Shown: positions 34,318 to 47,082, counted from the first letter of the stretch. The stretch is DNA of 64,000 bases from Rhytidiadelphus loreus (GCA_947034895.1 OX344763.1:52079025-52143024); one strand, 5' to 3'. A program made the numbers and translations. The notes: generated from the sequence alone by a model not told the origin.

Positions 34318-37146
34318 ATTATTGCTTACACCAGATACATATGCATCCACCAATGTCTGGATGATAGCAATTTGTGTTTTGGGAATTCTAACTCTTGGAT
34401 CAAAAGTGCCTTCTTTGAAGCGTGGCTTCCAAGCAGTCAGTATGCAGTCAGTATGCATCCAACTCGGAGAGATAGCCTTATCCTCGCACCAAGAATTCCC
34501 TTGTTTTGTGTCCCACCCAGTATATGTTTCTTCATTGGTGTGGTGAAAAGACGTAGGTGTCCAATATTGAAGTTGAATCGAATTGACATGACCTGGATCT
34601 AAATTTGGATTTGTTAGAGCCCGAGCAAGCCAAAATGGACGGAGGTCACCGTCAGCGGGGCACACAACAACTAAGTAACTTGCATATACATCACGGCCAA
34701 CATGAAATGAAGGAGGTGGACGATCACGCCTACGACCAACAAAAGGTGCATCTTCCGCAAACTCCTCACGTATTGTGCCATCAGCTAGGTATTGGTCTTC
34801 CACCTCATCGGCAATTCGAGAATTTGGCCAAAATCCATCACGCAATGTCTCACGCACCACAAGTGGAGCATTGAGAGCACTTCTCACACCCTCCCAATAT
34901 TTCCGCACCGGCTCATTCTTCCTCCTAAATTCTCCAAATAAGTCTTGATTGTCCATTGCCCCCCACAATGCAATGTACCCATCTAAACCCTTGCAAATTT
35001 CATCAAAGCAACGCATTTGTTGCAGTGCCAAAGGTAGAGGACTACCCCTCAGTACTTAAGGGTGCCCATCTATTGTCTCCTTCCATAAGCAAATTCCCCC
35101 ACCCTCTTTCGGCAACCAATCGACATCGGTACAAAGGATCTTGTACTACATCAATGGCCACCCATTGGAATCCTTATAAAACTTGAATTGCTGCACTTGA
35201 GAATGACCTTGTAGAGAATCATCGCCTGTATGCAAGTACCCTTCTACAAATCTCTTAAAATCTAGAACCTCCTCGATGAGATGAGGAATCACGGGTTGAG
35301 TTTCACAATCCATGAAGGACTTCATCAACCTTGGAAGTGTGGGGTAGTCATTCGTCTTCAATTTGGTGCTCCAACGACCAAATAGAGCATCAATGTCTTC
35401 ATGAGTGTGTCCAACAATGAGGAAATTAATGTATATCTCTCGAAAAATAGCTCTATAGACAAGGAGAGAACAAAACGCAAAAACCCACCGATTCTTGTTG
35501 TCGCCAAAGGCATTGTCAAGCTGAAGAGTCAATGTTGGAGGAAGAGGTTGAGCTTCCACCAACACTTCAGGGGGGGACCCGAGGGAGTCCGTACAAATCT
35601 CTGAGCCTATTAACAAAGCTTCTGTTAGTTCTGAACGCTCTCCTCCTACAAACAATTGACGAGATGAATGCTTCGGTTGGGACTCTAGATCTCGCAATAA
35701 TTTTGCAATGGACCCAATAGTATGATTGGAGTCTGTTGGGAAGATGTCCAAGCCATAGTGTGCATATCGCACATCTCCATGACCATGAGCAATCATTCCT
35801 GTAACAGCGACAGGCATCTTCATGAAAGAATCATTTCCCTTACTCTTATGAGAGTAATGAGGAGAAGCAGTCTTGGAGTGATCCATCTTGTCATGGATTA
35901 TAGTCAGAACCTTGTCAGGATACATCTCAGACATTGAACGGTTTCCATAGTACAAGCCCGCCTTCTGTCCCGATAGGTGCACTCTCAATTTGTTAGACCA
36001 CACGTCTTGCGCTCGTGAACGTGGAGTGCAAGCACTCTTGAGTTGCCTATATCTATCGCAGGTTCCACAACGAGAAAAACTATCTCCTCTAGCCTTTGGA
36101 GCATACTCTGGAAAAGATTGACGACGTATGTTGCTCAATCCACTAGTCGAAATATGTTGCAATTGAAGTGAAGAATTGACATTGTTGATCTGTGGCAACT
36201 TATCCTTCCAACGAAATGCAGATGGTAGGACCATGGAGGGGACTTTCTCTCCAGACTCAAGGGTCCTCGATTTGTGGGGCATTGTGTCCGCTTCATTTTC
36301 CACTAATAATCGAAGAGTTGCAGTGGCTTGCAAAGTATGTGTTCAAGGCTTCTTCATTCCAAGGTTGCCATGATGCTCCGGTTTTTGGTCATCTTTTGCC
36401 ATCTTCTTGTATCTATAAAAGGTAGCCTTCGATACTCCATGGATGGCGCACCAAGCAACCGAACAAATTTCATGGTTTGCCAAGGTGATCATGTCCCTTC
36501 CATTGGAATCAGTGTGGGTTTGCTTGTGCACGTCAAGCAGACGAGACTTGCGCCAGAACACTCCACCATCAATATGAAGTAGAGACCAAACGGCTTGAAT
36601 CTGACCACGTGGAAATGGTTGCAAGCAATTCTTTTGGCAACATTTCATACTAGAAACATCAACAATTGCTTGCTCTGTGAGGAGGGCTTCTTTCTTCGGG
36701 AGATTGGTACGCTCAATCCTTTCACGTGAGCTTTCATAGGAACGAACTCCAGTTCGTACACGTTGCCTCGAACCACTTGAAGAGACTGCAGTATTGAAGA
36801 GATGCGTTTGCTCGTGATCATATAAGCTGGCACCATTAAGGTAGACTCTGGAAATGTGCCAGGAGTGCATGGACCACATCCACTTCGACGGAACTTCTAC
36901 CTCACACAAAGACTCTTCAATTTGAATTGCAACCCGGTCATCACCAAGTGGCTGTCCGTCCATGTCAATAACGAGATCTGCATCAACACTATGACAAATT
37001 CCTTTTGCCACCTCTACCCCCTCTTCATTTCTGAGTGTGACGCATTTGGTATACCAAGAAGGTCGAGGAAATCCCTCGTAGGCTGCGACACCTGGTGGCA
37101 AAGTTGGCACTGGAACGGTAAACTCGTTGGCATCTGAAGTATCCAT
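34303..37146 (-). pseudogene. DUF7869-like transposase, single exon, three stops
   Basis: One frame runs from ATG 37146 (MDTSDANEFTVPVPTLPPG) to TGA 34303, about 947 codons, broken only by TGA 36343, TAG 35146 and TAA 35056. In order it has a helix-turn-helix-like segment (HGVSKATFYRYKKMAK), Cys pairs (CGTCDRYRQLKSAC), IHDKMDHSKTASP, LQLDNAFGDNKNRWVFAF and IVGHTHEDIDALFGRWS. The acidic residues in the last three fit a DDE-type catalytic set. I recognise this arrangement from uncharacterised transposase-like proteins annotated DUF7869; the name is from memory. All three stops could come from CGA, CAG and CAA by C-to-T change. Palindromes of the 21-bp family lie at its 3' end and about 40 bp upstream of its ATG. 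Confidence 0.72.
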
Positions 37147-37188
37147 TCTACGCGAGAAAGAATACCAATTAATTAATACTATTGTGAG

Positions 37189-37671
37189 TATCCTCGAGTC
37201 GAGGATAATAAATAAGTAGGACATATTGACAAAACTAGAAGCAAAGACAACTCCAGTGGAGGGTAAAATTGTAAACCATTTTCTGATAATTTATAATAAT
37301 CCATCCACCTAGACCAAAGAAGTGGATTTGCAACTAATTAGAGCACCAGAAACAGAAAACAGAATTTAATTAATTAATTTACCAAATTCTCTAGAGAGAT
37401 ATTATGCATTCCCACACACATCATTAGAGTGTCACAGTGATTATGTATATTGAACTGTGTATATCATCACAAATGTCAATGAATGTCTACGTTGTCTATG
37501 GTTATCATTCACATTCTATGTATGTGTGCGATTATCCTCGGCTCGAGGATAATCACACACGCGCATGGGTATGATCCTCGGATCGAGGATAGTCACACGC
37601 GCGTGTGTGATTATCTATGCATGTTTGTGATTATCCATGCATGTTTGTGATTATCCTCGAGACGAGGATAA
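37189..37671. repeat. Cluster of four 21-bp palindromes
   Basis: Copies at 37189-37207 (core AGT), 37532-37552 (GCT), 37572-37592 (GAT) and 37651-37671 (AGA), all of the TTATCCTCG-N3-CGAGGATAA type. Those at 37532 and 37572 are embedded in longer inverted flanks (GTGTGCGA..TCACACAC). The 200 bp around them are rich in TATGCATG and GTGTGTG words. The first copy is immediately upstream of the DUF7869-like transposase gene. Confidence 0.9.
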
Positions 37672-38569
37672 TTTCCTTGCATGTATGTGATAGACAAATA
37701 TATAGTTCCGATATTTACGACGCGAAAGTTGGTTGTTCATTCTCGAACATAACATACGAAGGACAACATTTTAGTTGTGACACCAGAATTCTCAATACTC
37801 CAAGAATCGCAGGACTACATAATACTACATGTACCTTTGCTTTACACTGTGGAGCAAGAGCAGGAATCTAGCATTCAGTGAGAAGGGAAGACGGGAAATA
37901 GAGCAACTTACGACAACCCGTGCGAAACTGAGCCACCTAGTCACATATACTTGTAAATGAAATGCAAAAACATAAGTTCAAAGCCTGTGCGGTAGCAATG
38001 TCTGCACGAGGACGAGGAGGAGGGAAAACTGGAAAACACGAGAGTGGAAATGAGGTGCTCGAGGAAGAGAAAAGATGCACACACTGGCGGGAGAATATGA
38101 GCGGGAAATACAACGGCATTTGAATTCTTCATGGTTTTCAGGACGTAGGGGAGAAGTACCTCCTCGGATTTGGGGGCCGTTGACATTCTCATCCCCTAAA
38201 TAATGACAATGATCTGGAATGAGAAGGAGATTTTCATGAATAGAAATGGGATCTCATATAGGCGATCTTTTTATGATTCTCATAGGGGCATTTTTAGTTT
38301 GTGGAATTTTGGCAGTCCCCTTTTCTCGTAAAATGTGGAAATATTCTTTGAAATTATAGCGGAATTTCGGATTTGGCAAATATGGCAATTCTACATCACC
38401 CGCCAACCAACCTTTTTGTTTAAATAGTTAATTCTAATGTCTGATTTAGATGAATGTTTACGGGAGGTAACCACACTAATTTGGCACATGCTGGGTCCAA
38501 TGTGTATTGGCTATAAACAGAATTGTACATAATGTAAGCTTTCAATAGGGAATGAAGTTGGGACTTTAG
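37672..38569. other. Spacer, no supported gene
   Basis: Short frames on both strands have no motif. Nothing else was recognised. Confidence 0.35.
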
Positions 38570-38650
38570 GGTTTAGGGTTTAGGCTTCAGGGTTCAGGGT
38601 TCAGGGTTTAGGCTTCACTGTTGACGCTTTAGGGTTTAAGGTTTAGGAGC
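38570..38650 (+). repeat. Degenerate telomere-like tract
   Basis: TTTAGGG, TTCAGGG and TTTAGGC units in tandem, a decayed relative of the plant telomere repeat. Confidence 0.75.
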
Positions 38651-40249
38651 AACAACAAAGTCTTTAACAAATGTAAATTATATGTTCACGAATTCAGTGT
38701 TAATTGAATTTAGTCACGAATATGTTCACAATTGTATGTTTACAAATATTCATACGAATTCATTTTCATTTTGCAAATTATATGACAATTCATATTTTTT
38801 TCTTCAATTCCAATATCCAAAAACTGAAGGATGTTTTTTATTTAAAATTTATTTTGAACTTCAAATTTTTGAAATTAAAGCGTGACGATTAAACATAATG
38901 CTCCTTATTTTGAATGTTATTAGTTTCAGTTAACCCTTCAACGTCAAAGGGGTCATACTCAAAATCATCCTTTTGTATTACCGTGTGAATCATTGGTCAA
39001 AAAAATAGCAAAACCACCTATTGAAAGTCAAAGTACAGTAGGAGATCTTTTCTTTCCAAACCCAATTCCAAGGATTAATAGTTGCACTTTCGTCATACAC
39101 CCAAAGATTCCTTGTCATCCATGCAATGACTCCCTAAATTGTAAAAAAATACTATACTCTACAAGTTCTAGAAATTCTTTTATTACATCTTGTGTACTTA
39201 AAACACATAATTATTCAAAAAGTGCAAGTTACGTTGAATGAAAGGCATATTTTCTAACTACTATAAACAATTTTGAGTGCTATACTTTTATAATTTTGTC
39301 ATTATAACTTTTCAATAAACAAAATATTATATTGAAGTAATTCTTAATAATTTTAACATTGAATGAAGAAGTAAAACAAGCGAAGTGTACGTTGTACTTT
39401 AAAAACTAAAATCAATGCCCAACAATCATAAACTTTTAATGAAGAGGGTCAAGTGCAAAAAATGGAGAAGTTTATTTTTTTCTTCATTCCACCCTAAACC
39501 CTATTCCATGAATTCAAAAATAATAGTTCTTTAAACTACAAAACATGAATATTTAATTTTAATGTTTTGCTGTGAAGTACCAAACAAATGGCACCAAATT
39601 TATTCACACTAGAATCATAAATTCAACTTCAAAATATTTTCAAATTCTACATTTTATTTCTTGTCTCATTTAATGGTTGTTCCATACCTTTTTAAATGTT
39701 AAATCTTTAAAAAATGGTGTTTGGACCTTTATGGATAAGAATCATATGAACAGTAACAGTTCTTTATAATTTAAAAAAAAGCAAATTGTAAAAAGCAAAT
39801 AGTTTATTACTTTATTATTCTTTTATTTGTGACAATACTTTAGAAGTCTAGCAAAATCTATTAAACTTTGTATTTCATATAAAATTTTAGTATATCGAAT
39901 GTTCCAAATGTAACGTAAGCTTGGAATAAGGTATGGAATTTCGGAATTGCGTTCCAGTGTATAAGTTCTAAAGATGCACGATTCATTTGAAACTTAAAGT
40001 GACTTCCAAGAAGCTCAAAAAACACGTTGGTCATTTAGAGGCTTAGATACACAACAAATTAGAAATACTATTGATTAAATTCTAGTCAAATTTGTTTAAA
40101 TTAGAAATATGGAAAACCTCAATGGATATGAAATTTTTTATAGATTCTTATGGTAAGAAAAATTATTCCTTAAATGAAGAAGTCTAAAAGGAATGAATTA
40201 TCCCATCATGTGGTTTCTTTACCTTCCTTAATTCCTAAACTACTCAATG
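38651..40249. other. AT-rich spacer
   Basis: Very AT-rich; the short frames (for example 38682-38892 and 38993-39241) carry no recognisable motif. Confidence 0.4.
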
Positions 40250-40790
40250 AATGACAAAAAATCTTGCCGTATAGGACACAAATGTAATTATTCATCATCC
40301 AAAATTTAGGGTGACAAGGAAAGATCATCTACAGTAGTTTGTCTTTCAATTAGTATTTTTCCATTTTTATATGCCAACAATTCACATGGTGACAAAACAA
40401 ATGATTTCCATGATAATCGGCCTTGCATTCAAGGGTTTATTTTTTTTAATAGCAACATTTAGAGAGCCCAAATGTCATGGGGTATAATTTTGTGGTTGAA
40501 TTTTCAATTCTTCCAAATCAAATGCTACTTCTTTGAAAAATAGGAACTTACAAAAACTTAATTGGATGAAGTTCTCTTACATTCCCTACACCATACATAA
40601 CGCCAAGGCCATTTTCTGGTCGATGAATGACAAAAATCTCTCTGTGTAGGACAGAAATGCAACTATTTATCCTCCAAAATTTGAGTGGAAAGGAAAGATC
40701 ATCTAGAATAGTTCGTCTTCTAATAAGAACATTATCTTTTTTTTAAGCCAACAATTCACGCGGTGACAAAATGGATGATTTCCACGTTGA
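40250..40790. repeat. Direct duplication of about 170 bp, 368 bp apart
   Basis: Copy 1 (about 40250-40420) and copy 2 (about 40622-40790) share ATGACAAAAA, TAGGACA.AAATG, CCAAAATTT, GGAAAGATCATCTA, GCCAACAATTCAC and GGTGACAAAA, in order. Confidence 0.7.
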
Positions 40791-40929
40791 CCCACCCATC
40801 ATTTGTTCAAGGGTTCAAAACACATAATTATGTGTATAGGACTTGAAGCTTAGAAGAAGCAAGTTTTGGGGAGGTAGGGTTGGCGACATACATTCGGCAA
40901 AGTAGATTCCGGGAAGTTACGAAGCTTGG

Positions 40930-41100
40930 TGATGTAGGTTCGAAGAGGTTGGAAGTTTGGGAAAGTAGGTTCGGGGAGGCAAAAAGGTTGGGGAAGAAGG
41001 TTCAGGAAGGCCCACGACAATTGGGAAGTAGGTTCGGCAAGGCACAAAGCTTCGGAAGTAGGTTTGGAGAGGCCCAAAGCTGGGGAAGTAGGTTCGGTCC
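40930..41100. repeat. 30-bp minisatellite
   Basis: Units begin GTAGGTTCGG and end in .GGGAA. The last units are exactly 30 bp and earlier ones about 30-33 bp. About five copies. Confidence 0.75.
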
Positions 41101-41214
41101 GTCGTCCCTCCCCACCAACGCGAGGCTTCCGACTGTTGCGCACGTTTTTGTTTTTCCAGTCTTCTTTGTTTTTCCAATTTCTGTGTGCGTGTTTTTTCTC
41201 CAGCTTCAGCGCTA

Positions 41215-41600
41215 GTGTGTTCTCAGCGCGGGTGTTTGCGGGGTTTGGTTGCAGCGCAAGTGGCGAGGGTTTTGTTGCAGCGCAAGTGTGTGTGTGGGGG
41301 GGGGGTGTTGTAGCGTGGTTGCAGCGCGTGTGTGTGTGGGGGGGTGTTGCAGCGCGGTTGCAGCGCAAGTGTGTGTGGGGGGGGGGTTTGCAGTGCGAGT
41401 GGGGGGTTGATTGCAGCGCGAGTGGGGGGTGCTTCGTTGCAGCGCGAGTGGGGGTGCTTGGTTGTAGCGCGGATGTGTGCGGGTTTGGTTGCAGCGCGGG
41501 GTGCGTGGGTTGTTGCTGCGCGGGGTGGTTGCAGCTCGGGTGTGGAGCGCGGGGTGGTTGCAGCGCGGGTGTGGTTGAAGGCTACTTTTTTTATTTGTTG
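41215..41600 (+). repeat. G-rich GTTGCAGCGCG repeat tract
   Basis: GTTGCAGCGCGAGTGGGGG-like units recur irregularly with G runs up to nine (for example 41297-41304 and 41378-41386). Six-frame translations are low-complexity (Gly/Cys-rich on +, Pro/Thr/His-rich on -), so I do not call a gene. The tract is the most GC-rich part of the window. Confidence 0.7.
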
Positions 41601-42037
41601 TAAGTAACATTCAATCTTTGAATTGCAAGTTTTCAGCTCTGCATTGTTGAGCTGTGCACACTTGCTTGCTTTGTAGTGCTGCAAGTGTCAGTGGCATAGT
41701 TTCTAGAATTTCGGTTTGAAATTTTCGTTCATTTGTTCTTGAATTAGGGTTTTTGCACGATCCACTACATGTAGAAGTGTTGAATTTTTCTTGAGGCAAT
41801 CAATAATCTCCTGCAGGAAATGTGCAGGATGTGAGGAAGTCTTCAGTTCGTTTGTCTTTTTGATTCTACCATTGCTGTTTGTTTGAATGCGTGATATCAT
41901 ATTTGTTTGTGAACATGTTCTAATTGAATCTGCACTGTATTCTATGTTTGTATTTTGCATGTACACAGCTGATTAGTATTAGAAATAGGGTTTCTGTCGA
42001 AAAACTCTTCAGTTATTACTCTGTGAACAACAAAAAA
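41601..42037. other. Spacer, nothing recognised
   Basis: Lies between the G-rich tract and the palindrome array; no supported gene. Confidence 0.35.
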
Positions 42038-42802
42038 TCATCTTCGACCCGAAGATAACCTACAGGCTAAAACAAGCAAAGAAATCCCATAACCAATGAA
42101 ATACACAAATTGACAGATAACAATTATCCTCGTCCCGAGGATAAATATCAACAAAAAACACACACACAATCTGACTAAATGAAATAAGGATCATTTATCC
42201 TCAGGTCGAGGATAAATAGAACCACAAAACTAAAAAACAAGGAAACAATTAAACAATATGAGGACAAGATTATCCTCGTCCCGAGGATAAATAGTGATGA
42301 AAACACCTAACATAGGATACTACTAAATGAAATATGAACCATTTATCCTCGGGTCGAGGATAAACAGAACCACAGAACCACAGAACCAAAAAACAAAAGA
42401 AAAGGAGTACACCTTAATTAAATAAGGATAAATTATCTTCGGTACGAAGATAAATAGCAACTAAAAAAAACAAATAAAACAAACTGAATTAAATGCAGAA
42501 TCGTTTATCCTCGGGTCGAGGATAAATAGTAATGAAAGAAATCACGTAAACAACACTATCTAAATTGAAATAGAGACTAATACGAATAGAACAAGAAACT
42601 ATATCCTCGTCTCAAAGATAAGAAAATGTATCGATATGTAATATCCTCGAGTCGAAGATACTGGATCGAAGTTATCGTATACTAATATAGTCTGTACATT
42701 TCTCACTGCTCCCGATATGATGTGTACCCAACATTGACAACGATTCACTCGACTTGCATTAGTCAGCAAGTATCTATTATATTATCTTCGCCTCGAAGAT
42801 AA
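42038..42802. repeat. Array of ten spaced 21-bp palindromes
   Basis: Palindromes start at 42038, 42124, 42195, 42270, 42343, 42433, 42505, 42601, 42641 and 42782. Most intervals are 71-96 bp. Variable central triplets are ACC, TCC, GGT, TCC, GGT, GTA, GGT, TCT, AGT and CCT. Arms change together (CCTCG/CGAGG or CTTCG/CGAAG), keeping symmetry. Spacers are A-rich and partly repeated: TCC copies at 42124 and 42270 are 146 bp apart, and GGT copies at 42195 and 42343 are 148 bp apart. The array ends about 45 bp before the first recognised exon of the DGQH gene. Confidence 0.9.
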
Positions 42803-44293
42803 ATATAAATTTACAATTCTGACCATATTCCTTTACTATGTACAGATCCATATCAACATCGTGGATGCGGATGAATACGACTACTCAGCTACTCTCCCTT
42901 TCCTTGAGCCTTTCAGCAAATGGGTGGAAGAGGAGCCCTTCATATCGGAGATGCCAGAGCTCTACGGCAAGCTCTAGCAATTCAAAGCCGTCGTCGAGTC
43001 ATGGACATTCGGTGTGAACCAGTCCAAGGACTATGTCTACCTGCGTCACCGAGTGTAGGACAATGGTTTGTACGTGAACTGGAACTTCAATGAGAAGGTC
43101 GCACTGATAGAGAACCATCAGGACAAATACATTGTCATCACTCTCCACGCCCTCTACAATGCAGGAAACGAGACCAAACATACTCATTCAATCGTCTGCC
43201 ATGAAGACGACCGCATGGGTGTTTTTGACTTTGACAACCTCATCGTCCATTTGCACTCGGGAAACCTCGATGCCTTGGCATCAGACTTTCATACAAGATA
43301 CCACCCATGGCTTAAAAAGAACGCCAGGGTCACGTCGAGGAAAGTCGGATACATGTTTCATAAGCTGACAGAGGAAGCCAAGAAACATGTACAGAAAGGG
43401 CCTGCTCAAGCGAATCAAGGTCGTGGTCAGCAAAGGCCGGACACTGCCGATGAGACCAGATCAGCGTCCGGTATGCGTGGTCGGACAGGCAGTAGAGGAA
43501 GTGGGAGAGGAATGGCCCGTATGCAGGCCCAAAAGAGAAAGAACATGGACACGAGTACCGGTGAGCCCAGTGAGAAGCGCAGGAAACCCATGACGGACAG
43601 TCGTCCTACAACCGCCGTCAGTTCAGGTTCGATACTCACGAATGTGAATACCCGGAAGCCAGCCGGAACGAAGCCAATCGAGAAACACGAAATTGCTGCT
43701 GTATATCAGTCGGAGTTTTGGAAGAAAAATGGCAAGTGCTTCATTTTTCATCCACAGGTATTCCCTGTGAATATCAAGCAATGCTTCCTCGCCCCGGAAA
43801 GATACATAATCCGGAAGCTTGAAATGAAATTGGTGGATGAGCAGAAGGAGACCCTCATTCACCTTGGTTCAGAGCAGTAAAGACAAAAACTTTGCTTGAC
43901 CCCGATGGACGCCAATAAGAAGCTTTTGAAGGAGTGTCCTAAAGATTGGGATTCCATCAAAAACGGAGGCTTCTACATAATTGACGGCCAACACAATGTC
44001 ACTGCAGCCAAAATGCTTCAACAAGGCGGATGCTGCGAGACTCATAAGGTCGAGTTGCAAACGTGGGAGGCTGTGATTGTGTGGACTAGAGACCCCACAC
44101 AACTCACAAATATTTCAAAGTGGTACAACGCCTCAAATCACCTCGTTCACAGTCAGCCAACATGGGGAAATCAAATATCCGCATGTAGGCAGGTCTGGAA
44201 AGCACTAAAGCGGCCTACCAACACAGACAGCGAGGGGCTGGTGAGAGGGAATAAATCAGTTTACAACGTCTCAGCGTATAAGGTAACCCTCTT

Positions 44294-44410
44294 TTATCTT
44301 CGAGTCGAAGATAAAATTCTTGACCATGCTCCAATTGCATTTACGTATTTCTTATAGAAGTGTTGCAATTTCTGTGATCTCTTTACTAGTTATCCTTGGC
44401 CCGAGGATAA
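44294..44410. repeat. Two 21-bp palindromes in intron 1 of the DGQH gene
   Basis: TTATCTTCG-AGT-CGAAGATAA at 44294-44314, 11 nt after the donor, and TTATCCTTG-GCC-CGAGGATAA at 44390-44410. The intron is only 200 bp. Confidence 0.9.
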
Positions 44411-45829
44411 TTGTTTGATAATCTGTGAATCTTCTGAGTGCACTCATATGCGTGCTGATATCGTGAATATGTGTTTGAGCAGGAATTTGTGGATGATGTC
44501 ATGATCCGTTATGGCAGCATCAACCCGGACAAGGAAGGCGCTCAAGTCAAATTGGCGTCCGATGTGAAGAACGAAATTCGCATAATAACCTTGGCCGATG
44601 AGACCTATCAGATGTGGGAGGAGTTTCTCACGAAGCACACTGATGGGTCGCTGATTGATCCCATGACGCAGAAACCATACAATAGCGCGAAGACATTCAA
44701 CGCGAAGAACTTCTCGCTGAAACGGGAGTTCTTCAAGCACATGGGACATTTCACGGACAAAGATCTAAAGGATTATGTCCTCCATCTGCTTGGGAGAACA
44801 GAGGGACGCACACGAGACTATCCGAAGGTCTCTGTGGGGGTGGCAAAGATCCTGTGCGAGGACAACTACAAAGCCGAGCACTGGGTAGAGCGCAGGAAGC
44901 GTAAGAAGGTCATCGTGGAGGAGTTCATGGCCCTCGACAAGTCCTTGAAATTCAAGGACAGAAATGGGGATGTCATCAATGTGAAATGGAGGCAATGGAA
45001 GCTCAACAACTTCTTTTCCTCGGCATCGTGGAATTTCCTCCTCACGGCAAGGCCCAACTAATTCTTCATAAAGCGCCTTACCAACGAGGCGAAGAAGAAG
45101 ACGGCCATAGACTACAAGGACAATCAAAAATTGTCAATGGTCTATCCTATGTTCAAGACCTTCTTGAAGATGAAGAAGCGAGTGGAGCCATTGGGAGGAG
45201 ATGTGTTTATCCGAGGACACCAATGCTATCCCCAAGGTCTGGTGACGACCTACATATGGCCCTACGTCCTTAGGGAACTTGGCCTTGCTGTAATTGACTT
45301 CCGAATCCTCCCAAGGCCAAATTCGGGATCCGGTGACAGTCCACCCTACTTGCCATTACTAAATTTTCTGGATGATCACCTGAGGCCGGTGTTGTCTACT
45401 CCAGACGTCTGGTTATGGATTGTGGGGAGTTCATATGACATGGACGCGGCAAAGAAATTTGCGGCATCGAAGATGTCAGGGTACGAGGTCAAGGTGTCCA
45501 CCTACCTGCCAAGTAAGGCTGAGAGGTTGGACAACTTGACCAACCGAGCAGTGCCACCCCCCGTGAAGCTCCTATTCGTCATGAAGAAACGCGATGATGG
45601 GGAGCCAAAAAATAAGGAGGTAGTGAAGAAGGTATACTGCACCGATGACATACCTTACTACACTGATTTCCAGAAGAACACGGAGGCGAAATATAGGGTC
45701 CATCCCAGTGAGCTGAGGATGGAGTTCTATATTGACATTTTCCAGAGTTTCGCCGTGACGGGAGAGAACGTCATCGGCGTTTACACAGGCTCGAAGTTTG
45801 TGATTGCTGCTAAGGTGCGGCTCTTTGAT

Positions 45830-45939
45830 TTATCTTTGGCTCGAAGATAAATGCTTAGGATCTCTTTCTGGTTTATTATTATGTTTGGTTGTTCTGTTGC
45901 GTGCATCTTCATCCGTTGTTATCTTCGGGTCGATGATGA
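45830..45939. repeat. Two 21-bp palindromes in intron 2 of the DGQH gene
   Basis: TTATCTTTG-GCT-CGAAGATAA at 45830-45850, 15 nt after the donor, and the decayed TTATCTTCG-GGT-CGATGATGA at 45919-45939. The intron is 186 bp. Confidence 0.88.
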
Positions 45940-46884
45940 TCTCCTAGGATGGATAACTATATCTGGAAAAAAATATTAACAGATGCTTCTTGTATTGTAG
46001 ATGTATGGCCTCTATTATTATGGCCTAACTGAGAGACATGCGTTCCAAAAGCTTCGAGATATGGCGACTTATGGCAGTAAATTAGACATGAACGATTTCT
46101 GCCATGAGAACTCGCCATATCTTCCAGGTTACATGCGTCCTCGTAACCTTGAAACTCCAGACCTTGACTCGGATTCCATACCCTCCATCGATCGCAACGT
46201 AGAAGCCCAACAACAATTTCCTACTGATGAAGGGCCTGCCAACCTTGGGATCGATGAATTTGGGACAAACACCAATGTTGTCCAAGGAGGAAATGTGGAA
46301 ATCAACGCAGAGGACTTCCACGTAGAGAACCGCAGCCCCGAATCTGCGTCGAAGGAGAAGGAAGAGTCAGGTGCAGTCACTCGCAAGAAGAAGAGGACGG
46401 CGAGGAAGCCCATGGAGGGCTTTATACCGGACATCATCATCAGCGACGTGGAGGACACGTATTCGGATTTGGAAGACTTCGACTACGCTGGTCCGAATGA
46501 GGATGGCACGGGAACCTCTAGGGGAACCCAAGGTGCAGCGTCACTTGTTGAGCTACAACCTCCTTGTCATTCCACGGCCGGAGATGCTGCAGATCCAATT
46601 GAAGTTCCTCTTCGTCCAGTGAAGCAGGAACTTAAGGATTTTTGGAGGCAGAGAGAGGAGAGGAAGGCCTTCAAGAGGGCAGAGGAGGCAAGGAGAAGGG
46701 CTGACGAGTTGGCGGAGAAGGAAGCGTTGAAGAAGGAACTTGAGAAATTGCGTGAAGAGAATGTTTCTCTCAGAACGCGATCATAGGAGCCCTCTGCTTC
46801 TCAACCTAGCCAACTTGATGCGCATGACGCTGGTGGTGCTTCAGAAGCCACAAGTCATGTGGCAACTGATCTGAGCATTGAGGG

Positions 46885-47082
46885 TTATCTTCGAGGCGAA
46901 GATGATCCTCTACCTCCCGCCCAAGAGGATATTGCTCCCCCTTCTCCTCCTCCAATGGAACACGAGCAGGGTTCCTGTCTTCCAGTTGGATCTGATCAAC
47001 AAATCCAGGAAGAGATTGCTCCCTCTAGAACCGGGACAGAGGGAGTTGATAATGCTGTGGATTATCCTCGAGGCGAGGATAA
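46885..47082. repeat. Two 21-bp palindromes inside coding exon 3
   Basis: 46885-46905 is read as YLRGEDD and 47062-47082 as YPRGEDN. Both have core AGG and the same reading frame relative to the dyad. Confidence 0.88.

Noticed and set aside
41064..41610. Large Gly/Cys- or Pro/Thr-rich ORFs on both strands
   Set aside because: Stop-poor frames arise from the GC-rich GTTGCAGCGCG repeat. All frames are low-complexity and no domain is visible.
42038..42802. A CRISPR array (short palindromic repeats with spacers)
   Set aside because: The spacers are themselves partly repeated and of uneven length, repeat cores vary, no cas-like gene is present and the context is eukaryotic.
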